A stretch of 64,000 nt of DNA from Coenobita brevimanus (lineage: Eukaryota; Arthropoda; Malacostraca; Decapoda; Coenobitidae). Below the pieces are notes generated by a model. That model ran no database searches. It saw only the letters and a program-made list of their open reading frames with translations, and had not been told where the DNA came from. Below, piece by piece: positions 1 to 10,690 of the stretch (position 1 is the stretch's first letter; each line of letters starts with the position of its first letter). Location: positions 26,195,966 to 26,259,965 of the forward strand of contig CM064657.1 of the NCBI GenBank assembly GCA_032717465.1, written 5' to 3'. The position numbers and the translations under genes were made by a program.

Positions 1-858
1 TATCCTACTGATTTCTTCCTGTCTTCTCACCTCTCTCTTTCTCCCAGCCATTCCCCAGCCACTTATACTCGCATTACTTCCATCCTCTATGTTCAACAAT
101 TCCTTAAAGTGTTCTCTCCATCTGCTCACTTTTTCTCCCTTCTCCACTAGTAATCTACCATTTTTATCTTTCACTCCCCTGCTAACTTCACTTCCACCCT
201 GTCTTACTCTTTTCACCTCTTTCCAGAACATTTTCTCACAGTCCCTCCACTTTACACTCAAATTCCTTCCAAATTCCTCATCCACTCTCTTCTTACTCTT
301 TCTTACTATTATTTTCACCTCTCTCTTTCTTTCTACATATAACTCTCTCTTCCGCCTCTCAACTTCTTCCACGCCCCTATTTCTCATCCATTCATTGTAT
401 GCTTTCTTTTGTGCCACAGCCTGTCTCACCTCTTCAGTCCACCACGCTGTTCCTTGCACGCCCCTCCGTCTTCTCTTCCTTCCATACACCACATCACATG
501 CTGCACATATTTCTTCTGTAAATATTCTACACACACCTTCCACATCTCCCATCTGCTCCAATTCATCTTTGCCCAATCGTTCCTCCACTTCTCTCTTATA
601 CTCTGCCTTTTTCTCATCCTCTTGTAACCTTTCCACTCTCCTTGCAACTACTCCTTCCTCTCGTCTTTCCCTTCTTCTATTCCTCCATCTTACACGAATC
701 CTAATTCTGGCCACCACCAAGTAGTGGTCAGAAAGTCCACTCCCTCAACCTCTATAAGCTTTTGCATCCATTATACATCTTTGCATCCTTTCATCCACAC
801 ACACATGATCAATCATTGCCTTCCTTTCATTCAGTTCACCACCCACCCTTCTCATCAC

Positions 859-1551
859 TCACCATGTATACCTGTGGATCATTTTATGCCTGAAGAGGGT
901 ATTGGCTATCACCAACCCCCTCCCAGCACAAATGTCCACTAACGCACTCCCATTCTCATCTATCTCACCAGGCACACCCCACTCACCAACTATTCCATCC
1001 ACCTTCACATTCCCAAGTTTACCATTCATATCACCGATCAAAAACACCCTCTCATTCCTTCCAAACTTTTCCATGCACACTTCCACATTTGTCCAGAACT
1101 CTTCTCTCACTCTTCTAGCACAATCTTGCATTGGAGCATACACACACACAATCGCCCACATTTGTATTCCAACTTTCATCTTTACCCACACAATCCTTGA
1201 CCCAACTGATCCATACTGTCTTATGCTCTTCTTCCTTCTTTTACTCACAACTATACATACTCCTTCCTTTGCCCTCTCATTCTCACCTACTCCTGCACAT
1301 ATACCCCATCCATATGCCCATTCTCTCACATTTTCTCCTCTCCATTTTGTTTCATTTATTCCACATATATCCACTTTCGCACCCTCAAGCACCTGGACAA
1401 TCTCTCTCTCTTTCACCTCATCATTCGCTCCTCTTACATTCCATGTACCCATTACCAAGTCCTTTGTCTGGTCCTGGGTCGTCATCGTTTGGTCAGTCCT
1501 TGTCCAAGGCTTGTTTGTTTTTTTAGTTAGTTGTTTTCCGGGGAGGGGCAC
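859..1551 (-). pseudogene. LINE endonuclease domain (EEP type)
   Basis: The frame encodes an endonuclease/exonuclease/phosphatase domain that would nick target DNA to prime reverse transcription. Visible motifs in order: GTWNVRG, INETKW (metal-binding Glu), VCVYAP and IGDMNGK (Asp-x-Asn). The probable start is the internal Met before TTQDQTKDL, since the upstream codons lie in the conserved 5' UTR. The frame ends at a TGA (859-861) where the sister copy at 45600 has CGA, so the stop is probably a C-to-T change in a CpG. The domain is close to the so-called craniofacial development protein 2-like proteins, which are RTE-derived. Not functional as it stands. Confidence 0.85.
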
Positions 1552-1638
1552 TAACCCTCCGCCAACCCTTTTACTCGCCTTTTACGACAAGCAGGGATAC
1601 TGGGGGAGTATTCTTGAAAACCCCCCCTACCCCCAGGA
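1500..1638 (-). other. Structured 5' leader of the RTE-like LINE
   Basis: On the minus strand the leader starts with CTGGGGG, which can pair with CCCCCAG about 24 bases later. It continues with a second possible hairpin in which GTCG pairs with CGAC around a TAAAAGG loop and outer CCCT pairs with AGGG. It ends in a GGGTTGG..GGGTTAGTGCCCC block. The same leader recurs inverted at 60369-60492, and its last block recurs inside the short elements at 15992 and 43246. What it does is not known from sequence. Confidence 0.6.
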
Positions 1639-1706
1639 TTTGAAGAACTTGATTTTACACACCAGACAATGTATATTTCACTCTCATATTTTCTATGGTT
1701 ACTGGG

Positions 1707-1740
<34 letters not shown>

Positions 1741-2059
1741 ACCACTATGAACAAGACTGGGACATCCTTGAGAAATAAAGGGGAGTAAGGAGGTGGAGGA
1801 AGTGTTGGGGGCATCAGGAGGGGGAGAAAGGGAGTAGTTTCCGTGGGAGGGGACACAAAGGGCAGGATCTAATGGGGCAGAGGGAGGTGGAGAGATGGGG
1901 TGGGGTCGATCCCTCCCCACACCCAGGGAAGGGGCCAGCTCATGCTTCCTACCACCTCATCTCAGTTTCCATTGGCAAGGTGCCATTTACATCTTAAAAG
2001 AGGTGGGGTTATAGGTTTCTAGTTTTTTGTAACCTCTCTACGATTGCTGGCCATAGGAC
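1639..2059. other. Unassigned stretch with A31 tract
   Basis: No gene is recognised. A run of 31 A residues lies at 1707-1737, followed by a purine-rich, G-biased stretch to about 1930. The apparent frames here come from low-complexity sequence. Confidence 0.5.
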
Positions 2060-2545
2060 ATTATGTACCAAATTTGGAAACTGATTGATCATCGATCATA
2101 GGACTTCAGGGGTTAAGACTGGCAACGGGAAATAATCGGGTACTTTGACCAAATTTACCATATGATAGTCAACTACTGATCTCAATCCTCCTTTCTGAGG
2201 TACTAAGAAGTGTGGACTGTTCTGTGGGCTGACATAATGTTCAGTGATATCCTGTTCCAACATCTCTTGTACTACCTCATCTGCTTGGTGTTTAACACCT
2301 TGTGGTGGTCTATATTCCGGGATGTAAACTAGCTGAGGACCAGGAACTAATTCTGTTTGATGTTTGACTTAATCTGTCTTCCCCATGGGTTTGCCAGGTA
2401 AAAGCCACAACATCTCTATAGGTCTGCAAAAAATTTAACAAATGCTCAGAATGTTGGGGATTATCACCTAAATGTACACTCACTATCCAAAGAAAGTATC
2501 TAAACCTTGTCGATGCCATGGCCAGGAAACCAAGAATAGTCTGAT
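2060..2545 (-). pseudogene. Ty3/gypsy pol relic (protease-RT junction and RT start)
   Basis: On the minus strand one frame reads an acidic pre-RT segment with HLLNFLQTYRDVVAF. After a frame change a second reads a reverse-transcriptase N-terminus with a PEYRPPQG motif, an EEVV-type helix and an NSPHFLVPQKGG motif followed by VVDY. That order is typical of Ty3/gypsy reverse transcriptase fingers. Stops and the frame change show it is dead. No LTR is visible on either side, and the CR1-like LINE copy at 2668 follows it directly. It is a separate lineage from the provirus at 22683-31557. Confidence 0.7.
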
Positions 2546-2667
2546 GTTCAAACACAACTTTAAACCCCCTCCCTTCCTCCTCCCTCCGTTCATTCCCAAC
2601 TACAACCACCTTTCTTGATCTCTTGATCGAGAGGTAGCTCACTTCATTGCCTTGCGGTATGAAATGC

Positions 2668-3027
2668 GCACACACAAGAGACAAAAAGGAGATGGCAAAT
2701 GTAATGAGCTTACTGAAAGAATTATCAGAGGAAATCTGTAGTAAAGACATAGAGGAACACAAAAGGTTAGGGAAATACGAGAAAAGCAAGACAAGACCTC
2801 TAAAGGTGACTTTCCAGAGTGTAAACACTGTGGAAGAGATACTAAAAAATGCAAAGAATCTTAAGGAAAAAGAGGAGTTCAAAAATGTATGGATAAAAAG
2901 ATGCCTAACACAAGAGGAACTGGAATTACTGAAAGAGAAAAGGGAGGAAGCAAAAACAAAAAATGAGGGAATATCAGAAGAGGAAAAGAAGAAATTTTTT
3001 TACAAAGTAATAGGATTGCAGGTATGA
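2668..3027 (+). pseudogene. CR1-like LINE ORF1 protein, C-terminal part
   Basis: The frame is a lysine/glutamate-rich, largely helical segment with a conserved block RLGKYEKSKTRPLKVTF and a later FKNVWIKR motif. ORF1 proteins of this group bind RNA and help target-primed reverse transcription. The same block occurs at 6341-6733 and, more diverged, at 39608-39943. Only the C-terminal part remains. The apparent start Met at 2647 lies at the junction with older sequence and is probably not native. Confidence 0.75.
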
Positions 3028-5942
3028 AAGTGGTACACAAACAGGATGGAAGAAAAAGGAGGAAGGTAGTAGAACCATGTCATGACAAGTATATAAACAA
3101 GATGATAAAGTGGATGTACTCAAATGTTGATGGAATGGTATCTAAATTACTAGAGATGAATGATTATGTCAGAGAAAATGAACCACAAATAATATGCCTA
3201 ACTGAAACAAAATTAATACCAAGGATATCAAATGACATACTAAACTTAGAGGAATACAATATATGGAGAAGAGATAGATATTTAAAAAAAGGAGGAGGAA
3301 TTATAATATTAACTAAGAAAAATCTAAAAGTCGAGGAAATAAAACTAGATATACCATCACAAGTAGAAATGATTGCAGTAGAGATCGACACATCTGAAGG
3401 TAAAGTAATTGTAGCCAATTTGTACATGCCACCCAGATCAAACACATGGGAAAGAGACGAATATGAGGACCTGGCGGAGAGTATAATTCAGAGTGTAAGA
3501 TCATTGCTACATAAAATGGAAGAGAAATCGGAAAGAATTATACTAACTGGGGACTTCAATACAAATATAAATTGGAATACTCTAGATATAAATAGCCAAG
3601 AAAGCTGTCGGGACCAAAAGCTCCTGGATCTCGTACAAGAGTTTTTCTTAACGCAACATGTGAGGGAAACCACCTGAAAAAGAGGACATGATGTACCTTC
3701 AGTGCTAGATCTAATATTTACAAGGGAAGAAAATGATACTGACAGTTTAATATATCACCCTCCACTCAGCAAAAGCGATCATACAGTACTAAATTATAAC
3801 TTCAGGATAGCATATGACATAGTAAACAGCAATGATAGTTACAAAAAGAGCCTAAACTATAAAAAGGGAAATTATCAAGACCTAAAGAAGTATTTCTTAG
3901 AAGTTGATTGGGAAAATGAGCTAAGAGGACAAGATTTAAATGCTGTATATAAAAAATTTTGTGAATTTTATGAAATAGGAGTCCAGAAGTACATCCCACA
4001 GCACAAAGAAGCAGATAAGAAAATACAGAAATGGTTCAATACAGAATGTAAAAAACCAAAAGAAAGAAGAGATTTGTTGTGGAATAGATATAGAAGACAC
4101 AATAGTGAAAGGGCGTATAATAATTACAAACAGGCAAGAAACGACTATACAAGAATAAGGAGGGAAGCCCAAAAACAGTTTGAGGAGGATATAATAAATA
4201 AAAGTAGTGATCAACCAAAGCTGTTTTACAGCTATATCAGAAGCAAAACTAAAGTAAAAGATATAATACAATCCATTACGGACGAGGGAATCACTTATAC
4301 CCAAGAGAAAGATATTTGTGAAGCACTAAATAAGAATTTCCAATTAGTTTTTACAGAAGAAAAAAATTTTGAGAGGGACTATGTGGAACATGCATGTCCA
4401 CACATACTACCAGATATACAAATAGCAGAAAAAGTAATACAGGAGGAGTTAAGTAGATTAGACAGAGGAAAAGCAAGTGGTCCTGATGAAATTTCATGTT
4501 GGGTATTACGAGAATGTGCAAAGGAGTTAAGGAAACCATTATTTTTAATTTTCAAGAAATCCTTGAGTCAAGGTAAACTACCTGATATTTGGAAAAAAGC
4601 AAATATTGTCCCCTTATTCAAGACAGGAAATAGACAAAATCCACTCAACTACCGACCAGTATCACTGACCAGTGTTGTAAGCAAGGTATTAGAAAAACTT
4701 AAACGAAGAGCTTGGGTAAATCATCTAGAAGAACACAGTATGATAACAGAAAGACAATTTGGTTTCAGAAAAGGAAAATCATGTGTTACTAATCTGTTGA
4801 GCTACTATGACAGAGTAACAAACACAATACAGGAAAGGGAAGGATGGGTGGACAGTATCTATTTAGATTTCAAGAAAGCTTTTGACACAGTACCACACCA
4901 AAGACTTTTATGGAAACTGTACCATCAAGGAGGAATTTGAGGCAAACTGTTTTGTTGGATGCAAGACTTTCTCATAAAAAGAGAAATGAGGACAGCACTA
5001 AGAGGAAACTACTCATCATGGAAAGAAGTGACTAGTGGAGTACCACAGGGTTCAGTGCTGGCACCAATCATGTTTTTAGTGTATATAAATGATATAAACA
5101 GTAACACTGGAAATGAGAGCTATCTGAATATGTTTGCAGATGATGCAAAAATATAAAGGAGAATTACTAACACAAACTCTTGTAAAGAGCTACAAGAAGA
5201 ATTAAATAAACTTCATGAATGGAGTAGTACATGGCAAATGGAATTCAATGTGGACAAGTGTCATGTAATCAAGTTTGGTAAAAGTGGAAAAAGACCTGAT
5301 TGGGATTATAAGTTAGGAAATAAAACCCAATACACATCAGAAAGAGAGAAAGACCTAGGTGTGATTATCAATAACAGACTATCTCCGGCTGACCACATCA
5401 GCGAGAAGGTACGGAACATGTATACACTGCTTGCAAATATGAGAATAGCATTCACATACATAAATGAAGACATGCTAAGAAGGATAATAACATCATTCAT
5501 TAGACCAACCCTGGAATATGCATAAGTAGTCTGGAGTCATCTCAAAAAGCATATAGACAAGATTGAAAAAGTTCAAAGGGCCGCTACAAGATGGATACCA
5601 AGCTTAAGGGACCTAAGCTACGAAGAAAGACTAAATAAACTGAATCTACCAACACTACAGGAGAGAAGGAAAAGAGGTGACATGATAATGCTATATAAAT
5701 GCATATCAGGAAAGGAGAAAATAGACATAAATGATTACTTAACATATGGAGAAGCATCAGCAAGAGGACACTGCAAAAAACTGCATAAGAAGAGAGGTGA
5801 TAAAGACGTAAGGAAATTCAGTTTCCCAAACAGAGCAATTGATCAATGGAATGCACTACCGACTGAAATACTGTGTGCCAAAACAATTCACAAATTTAAG
5901 GATATGTACAATAAATATGGTTTAAGACACGGGACAGTATGA
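3024..5942 (+). pseudogene. CR1-like LINE ORF2 (endonuclease plus reverse transcriptase)
   Basis: One reading frame runs the full length without a frameshift and is broken only by stops at 3675, 4938, 5154 and 5523. Endonuclease motifs: YSNVDGM, TETKL, NLYMPPR, LTGDFNTNI and KSDHTVL. Reverse transcriptase motifs: GKASGPDEI, NYRPVSLTS, QFGFRKGKSC, YLDFKKAFDTVPH, GVPQGSVLAPIMFLVYINDI and MFADDAKI. It would nick DNA and copy its own RNA. The 4938 TGA sits where a Gly-Arg-Gly-type turn is usual, so CGA to TGA is likely. The start overlaps ORF1's stop by four bases. Confidence 0.85.
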
Positions 5943-5996
5943 GCTTGACTCATTCCTGTAAAGATACAATTAGGTAAGAACAATTAGGTAAGAACA

Positions 5997-6954
5997 CACA
6001 CTTGCAAAAGGAATAGAAAAATTAGGAAAGGAAGTCAACAAGAAAAAAACAACCATAAATGAGCTAACAGTTGAAGTGGGTACACTTAGGAGGAAAATTA
6101 GTGACATGGCAAGTACAGTAGTCAACCACGAGAGTATTATGGAAGAGTTCAAAAATGATAGAGACAGTTAGGCAAGTAAGCAGTCTGATAGATCAGAGCA
6201 GTGATATTGAGGAGAAGATAACACAGGTGAATGAAGCTGTGCAAAGCTACAAAAATGATGTGGAAACCATTTATGCTGAAATGGTGAAAGTAAAGTTAGA
6301 CTTGGAAACAAGGGTGGAAGAAACAAGCATTTAAAAGGAAGTGAAAAGAATAATCCAAAACAATCCTAAGTTAGTCAGAGATTCAGTAGATATTAACAAA
6401 TCTATAGTAATCACTGGTATAGAAAAGGAAGAAGTAAAAAACAAGATCTCAAGAGACAAAAAGATGACAAATGTAATGGGCATATTGAAAGAAGTATCAG
6501 AGGAAATCTGTAGTAAAGACATAGAGGAACACAAAAGGTTAGGGAAATACGAGAAAAGCAAGTCAAGACCCCTAAAGGTAACCTTCCAGAGTGTAAACAC
6601 TGTGGAGGAGATGCTAAAAAATGCAAAGAACCTTATGGAAAAAGAGGAGTTAAAAAATGTATGGATAAAGAGATGCCTAACACAAGAGGAACTGGAATTA
6701 CAGAAAGAGAAGAGGGAGGAAGCAAAAACATAATATGAGGGAGGATCAGAGGAGGAAAAGAATACATTTTTTATATTTTTTTTATAAAGTAATTGGACTG
6801 CAGGTGCAAAAGTGGTACATAAACAGGAGGGAATAAAAAGGGGGAAGGTAGCAGAACCAAATCATGATAAGTATATAAACAAGATGATTAAGTTGATGTA
6901 CTCAAATGTGGATGGAATGGTAACTAAATTATTAGAGATGAATGATTATGTCAT
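5997..6954 (+). mobile_element. CR1-like LINE, copy B (ORF1 and first codons of ORF2)
   Basis: A second copy of the same family starts directly after the 3' tail of copy A. It holds a coiled-coil-like ORF1 stretch (5997-6330), the ORF1 C-terminal block (6341-6733) and the start of ORF2 up to the residues MNDYV. It stops abruptly at about 6954, where copy A continues with GAGAAAATGAACC. The overlap with copy A (about 2668-3170) is nearly identical. No 3' half is found later in the window. Confidence 0.82.
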
Positions 6955-8069
6955 TTCATAGCGCTATACTAGCAGCTCTCAAGAGGCTGACGTTGGCAGT
7001 AATGCATTCTCCTTAGGTAGGCCACCCCAGCCCACCACTATCTGTTTACTGTCGTCTTTCAAGGTGAAAGTACGTCGGATTCGCTTCTACTAACTTCCGC
7101 CGCTTTTTAGCCCCATGCAAAGGGCCCTGTGACCTCTACCCCCTAGTAAACCTCGTGTGGAAAGAGGTAAAGGGCTGACAATTGATAGAGAGTGACTACG
7201 AACTTTCTGGTGAGTAAAACAGTGCAAGTGGAATTGTAAATAATGTGTAAATAATGTGTAAACAGCAAGTGAAATCAATGAATGTAAATATAAGTGAACA
7301 GTGGAAAATAGTTTTATAAGTTACTTCAAGTGACAGTGCATAACACAGTGTAAGTAAAATAGAAATGTAAATGAGAAGTATTATAAGAATATGAGTATAT
7401 ATACTAGGAGTAATGAAAGTGAAAGTTTCACTCTAGCATGTATGAATACTATGAGTTATGAGAGTGAAGGCGAAAGTGACATTCACTCTCAATGCTAGTA
7501 TACAGGATGAGAAAGTGAATGTTACGTATTTTACTGAAAGAAAAATTGAATGCCTACAGTGACAGTAAACTACTATTACTGAAGTAAGCTTATGGATAAA
7601 GACTGTAGATATATATAATAGAAATATAAACTGTGAGTGTTTTTATGAATAATAAATGACAGAACACCAGTGGCGAACGATGTCGTGGGAAGGTCATACG
7701 CCCTCGTAATTTTCATTGCTTTCACAGTTTTTTTTTTTTTGGAGTATGGAATCCAAACTATTTAAGAATCATAGAATAGTGTTTCTAGTGATAATATCAG
7801 GCTGTGGTAATCACATTACAGGTTGTTGGGAAGTGTAAAGTGGAGACTTCGTTACCCAACTTCAGAGGTCTCCACAAGTCCTATGGTACTCAACGAAGGC
7901 TCAACAAAGACCCAGGAGAATGCGGAAGGTATGTGCCATAAGCATATGTGATTTTAATATTCTAGGGCTAATAACTGATTTTTGGTAAATATTTTTAGAG
8001 AGTCTGTCAGAGCGTGAATATGCCTGCGGGAGCTGCAAGAAAAAGCAAAACAAGCCCGTGGTTAAGGGG
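6955..8069 (+). other. Unassigned region, possible LTR-retrotransposon 5' end
   Basis: No gene is recognised. The stretch 6955-7667 could be a long terminal repeat: it ends in AACACCA and is followed at 7668 by GTGGCGAACGATGTCGTGG, which resembles a primer-binding site. No second copy of the repeat is present in the window, so this is only a suggestion. The stretch 7670-8069 contains a T13 tract near 7728 and a short Met-started frame at about 8019 that cannot be assigned. Confidence 0.3.
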
Positions 8070-8716
8070 TTAAGTACTTGGGTAGTGTGATGAGTAAAGA
8101 TGGAGGTTTGGAGGGTGAAGTGCTTGAAAGGGTACAGCAGGGAAGAAAGGTTGCTGGTTCCTTGAAAGCAGTGATAAGAAACAGGAAAGTGAGCATAGAA
8201 GTGAAAAAGTTACTACATAACAGTATTGTGATCATACCAACTCTAACATATGGAAGTGAAGCTTAGACGTTGTTGGAAGGACACAAGTCAAGAGTGAGAT
8301 TAGTGGAAATGAGTTACTTAAGAGGAGCCTGTGGAGTCACATGGAGAGACAGGCTGACGAATGAGGATATAAAGGAGCGTTGTGGTGTGGATATGGATGT
8401 GATATGAAGCATTATGAGGAACACACTGAGGTGGTTTGGCCATGTGGAGAGGATGGAGGGTGAAAGACTGACGAAGAGAGTGTATGTGAGGTGGAGGGGG
8501 GAAGAGGTAGGGGGAGGCCGAGGATGAGATGGAGGGATGGGGGGAAGAGGGATGGGGAGGCCGAGGATGAGATGGAGGGATGGGGTGGAGAGGTATATGA
8601 GAGAGGGGGGTGTGAGTTGGGAGCAGGGCAATGAAATGGCAGGGGACAGGGTGACGTGGAGGCGATTTGTTTGTGGCCATCCCAAACAGGATTGAGGCAT
8701 CTGGCAATAGATAGAC
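8070..8716 (+). mobile_element. RTE-like LINE, 3' end (copy b)
   Basis: A 5'-truncated copy covering the C-terminal part of the polymerase frame and the 3' end. Similarity to 21694-22307 begins at TAAGTACTTGGGTAGTGTG. It carries stops (for example TAG at 8263 for the usual Trp codon in GSEAWT) and an internal duplication of a purine-rich block near 8500-8580. It ends with GGCATCTGGCAATAGATAGA, the family's microsatellite 3' end. Confidence 0.88.
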
Positions 8717-8830
8717 TTGGTGAGCAAAATGTAGTTTTCACCTCGCTTGACTTACTCAGTGGCTACTGGCAGGTAGAAATGGAAGAGTCATCTCGGACAA
8801 TAACTGCATTCAGCACTCCTGGGGGTACAA
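8717..8830 (+). pseudogene. Ty3/gypsy reverse transcriptase scrap
   Basis: About 38 codons directly after the LINE tail read FTSLDLLSGYWQVEM and then a Thr-Ala-Phe motif. This matches the region of Ty3/gypsy reverse transcriptase that carries the first catalytic Asp (the LDLxxGYxQ motif). The continuous frame 8656-8850 therefore joins LINE sequence to gypsy sequence by chance. The remainder of the element is not visible. Confidence 0.65.
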
Positions 8831-9367
8831 ATACCCTTCCCCGCGAATGATGGCTAAACCCCAGTATAACGATGGGTTTTGTTTTTTAAAACCAATTTTG
8901 ATGATATTTTAAGACTAAAATTAAGTGTTTAGGTTGATTTATAAACAGGTTTTAGACTTAGATTAATGTGTTTTAGCCACAGGCAGGGTGAACATTGTCA
9001 TTCGGGGGTACAGTTTACTACATTTTTTATGATTTTCAGATTTTATTTGTTGGTTTTAGTGAGGTCTTTACAGGTGTTAGGCTTAAGTTTGTTCCTTTTA
9101 CAGCTGCTAGGCCATTTAGATTGGCTTTACACTTGTTTTTGAGCTCATTTGGGTGGGTTTTAGACTTAGTTGGGGAGGAAACCCAAGGCTGAAAAATGAA
9201 TCCCATTACGTTAAAACTATCCCAATATACGATACCTCGCCTCACGATGGGTATTTACCTAACCAATTGCATCATTAAACCACGATACATCTCTATGGTT
9301 TCTAAATTTGTAAAGTCAAAAATATGTAAGTCGACCGTCCGTAAGTCAGGGACAATCTGTATAGGAA
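8831..9367 (+). other. Unassigned spacer
   Basis: T-rich sequence with no recognised gene. Short frames at 8995-9192 and 9036-9245 on opposite strands have no motifs. The stretch CGATGGGTTTTGTTTTT near 8872 and the later CTCACGATGGG near 9241 hint at another DNA-element relic, but no terminal repeats were matched. Confidence 0.4.
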
Positions 9368-9369
9368 TA

Positions 9370-10116
9370 CACTCAAACCTCGTAAATCGCGGCAATTTGG
9401 GTCTGGATCACTGCCGTGATTTACAGATTTCGTGGTTTATAAATAATAACTCTTATGTGAAAAATGAATTTGGGTCTGGACTTTGGCCAACCAACCCCAC
9501 AGCACCCTACCTACACCTATCTAAGCACCATCAAACACAAACATACAAATTTAGGAATATTCAGTGCATGTATTTAATAGAAATAAGCAATGTTAAAGGA
9601 TCTACCTTAATCCTATGACGATATTGCTTAAGTGAATGGAGTGGGGTGGTGTTGGGAAGAACTTAGAACCTCTCAGCATGAGGTGGGGATGCTCCCTCAT
9701 GCTGTTCTCCCTTCTCCAGCTCTGCCTCCCTCAGGAAGCCCTCAAAGTCTGCCTCAGAGATGACAGATGATACTTCATCTACGTCCTCAGTGTGTGAAGG
9801 GCCAGGCTGTGGTTCAGGCACAGCTTCTGCTCTTACCCAGGCAAAATAGTGGGTGATGATTTCCTGATGTTACTCATTAACTCTTCAGCATTAGTATGCA
9901 CACTTGCCACCAGGGACGGGTGGTGATTGTTGTTGGGTGGCGATTTTCAAATTGAATGCCAGTTTACGATTCTCCTTGGAAAAGGCCCACTTTGGTGCCT
10001 AGATCTGCGATTTTCATGACTTAACAGCGATTTAAGGGTGCCGGCAGTCTGACAGCCACTTAGCTGTGATTTACAAATCCGTGATTTATAAACACGCGAT
10101 TTACGAGGATTGAGTG
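9370..10116 (-). mobile_element. Tigger/pogo-like non-autonomous element T1
   Basis: Terminal inverted repeats of about 22 bases (CACTCAAACCTCGTAAATCG and its inverse, one mismatch) lie inside TA dinucleotides at 9368-9369 and 10117-10118, the target preference of pogo/Tigger elements. On the minus strand 9875-9672 is an open stretch of about 65 codons rich in Glu, Asp, Ser and Pro that resembles the C-terminal tail of a Tigger transposase. The rest of the transposase is missing, so this is an internally deleted copy. Confidence 0.72.
9672..9875 (-). pseudogene. Tigger-like transposase C-terminal remnant
   Basis: On the minus strand an uninterrupted frame reads from an Ile-Ile-Thr-His-Tyr-Phe segment through PEPQPGPSHTEDVDE and ISEADFEGFLREAE to a stop. 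An acidic, Pro/Ser-rich tail after the DDE domain is usual in Tigger and Jerky transposases. It sits inside the inverted repeats of T1, oriented with the element. The match is by composition and context, so the family call is moderate. Confidence 0.5.
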
Positions 10117-10337
10117 TACACTGCTCATTTATCCAGACGTGCAGTACCCGGACCTGTTCATTATCCAAATGCTGGACCTTGGCTCTATTAAACCATTATC
10201 TGAATTTACTTGCAATTGTCCTGATGTAAAAGTCCCCAAGAGCTTGGCCAGCCAGCTGATATGTTCAAACAATCGCTCTCATGGCCGCTGGGCTCTAGCC
10301 TTGTGTGGGAAATAGGCTGTAACCAACAACCTGAACT

Positions 10338-10690
10338 AAAACATCCGTCCGCCCCTGTACTGAATGGTCAAAGTTGGGCGCTGGCTTATTCACTCCCTAA
10401 AAACCTCCAGCACCCGAGTAATGCTGACCACAACCCACAAGTGGTGTCAAAATACCCATACGCATCCCCACCGAATGTCCAAAGTCGGGTGGCCACCAGG
10501 ATTAGTCTTTCCCAACTGCCACCACCATGTAACACAGACCATATGCCACAATTTAGGTGAAAGCACTTGTCTGCCTCTACGCCAAACATCCGAGGTTGCC
10601 CAGTCACCAGGAGTTGTGTTTCCCAATGACCAATGTGTATATAACACAGACCACAAGCCACAAGTCAGGTGAAAGCACTCGTCCGCTTCA
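10338..10690 (+). repeat. Tandem repeat, 111-112 bp unit
   Basis: Three full diverged units start at 10338, 10449 and 10560, and a partial fourth starts at 10672. Each begins AAA(A/G)CA or AAAATACC, has a central (G/C)CCAAAGT or (A/C)ATCCGA block and ends with ACA(C/A)AG..(A/C)CCACAA. The regular 111/111/112 spacing shows an old satellite-like expansion. Open frames on both strands here are by-products of the repeat. Confidence 0.75.

Larger units (their letters stand above)
1..1638 (-). mobile_element. RTE-like LINE, 5' half (copy a)
   Basis: This is the 5' part of the main LINE family of the window, read on the minus strand and cut by the window edge. It begins near 1638 with a G-rich leader, then a structured 5' UTR (about 1638-1500), then an endonuclease frame (1551-859) and the start of the linker toward the reverse transcriptase (858-1). 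The same linker is readable in the plus-strand copy at 20040-20840, and the same endonuclease in the copy at 45006-45780. RTE clade is proposed from the apurinic-like endonuclease, the single pol-type frame and the microsatellite 3' tail seen on sister copies. The 5' end is supported by loss of similarity beyond 1638 and by the same end in the inverted piece at 60369-60492. Confidence 0.88.
2668..5990 (+). mobile_element. CR1-like LINE, copy A
   Basis: A 5'-truncated non-LTR retrotransposon holding the end of ORF1, all of ORF2 and the 3' end. ORF2 carries an endonuclease followed by a reverse transcriptase with an FADDAKI catalytic box, which fits the CR1/L2 part of the Jockey superfamily. 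The 3' end is a short repeated tail built on AATTAGGTAAGAAC (about 5965-5995). The copy at 38825 ends with a related ACAACTAGGTAA tail. The 5' truncation lies within ORF1, near 2668. Confidence 0.88.

Noticed and set aside
89..1526. Long plus-strand frames (89-724, 902-1750, 1131-1526) rich in Ser, Leu, Thr and Pro
   Set aside because: They are antisense reads of the minus-strand RTE-like LINE; similar antisense frames occur over every copy of the family.
1500..1638. Calling the LINE leader an HDV-like ribozyme
   Set aside because: Seven-base outer stem is suggestive, but the nested pseudoknot and catalytic C context could not be placed by eye.
8656..8850. Continuous 64-codon frame as a gene
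   Set aside because: It joins a LINE 3' end to a gypsy RT scrap; no single product.
10261..10672. Frames on both strands at 10261-10672
   Set aside because: They lie in a 111-base tandem repeat and have no recognisable domain.
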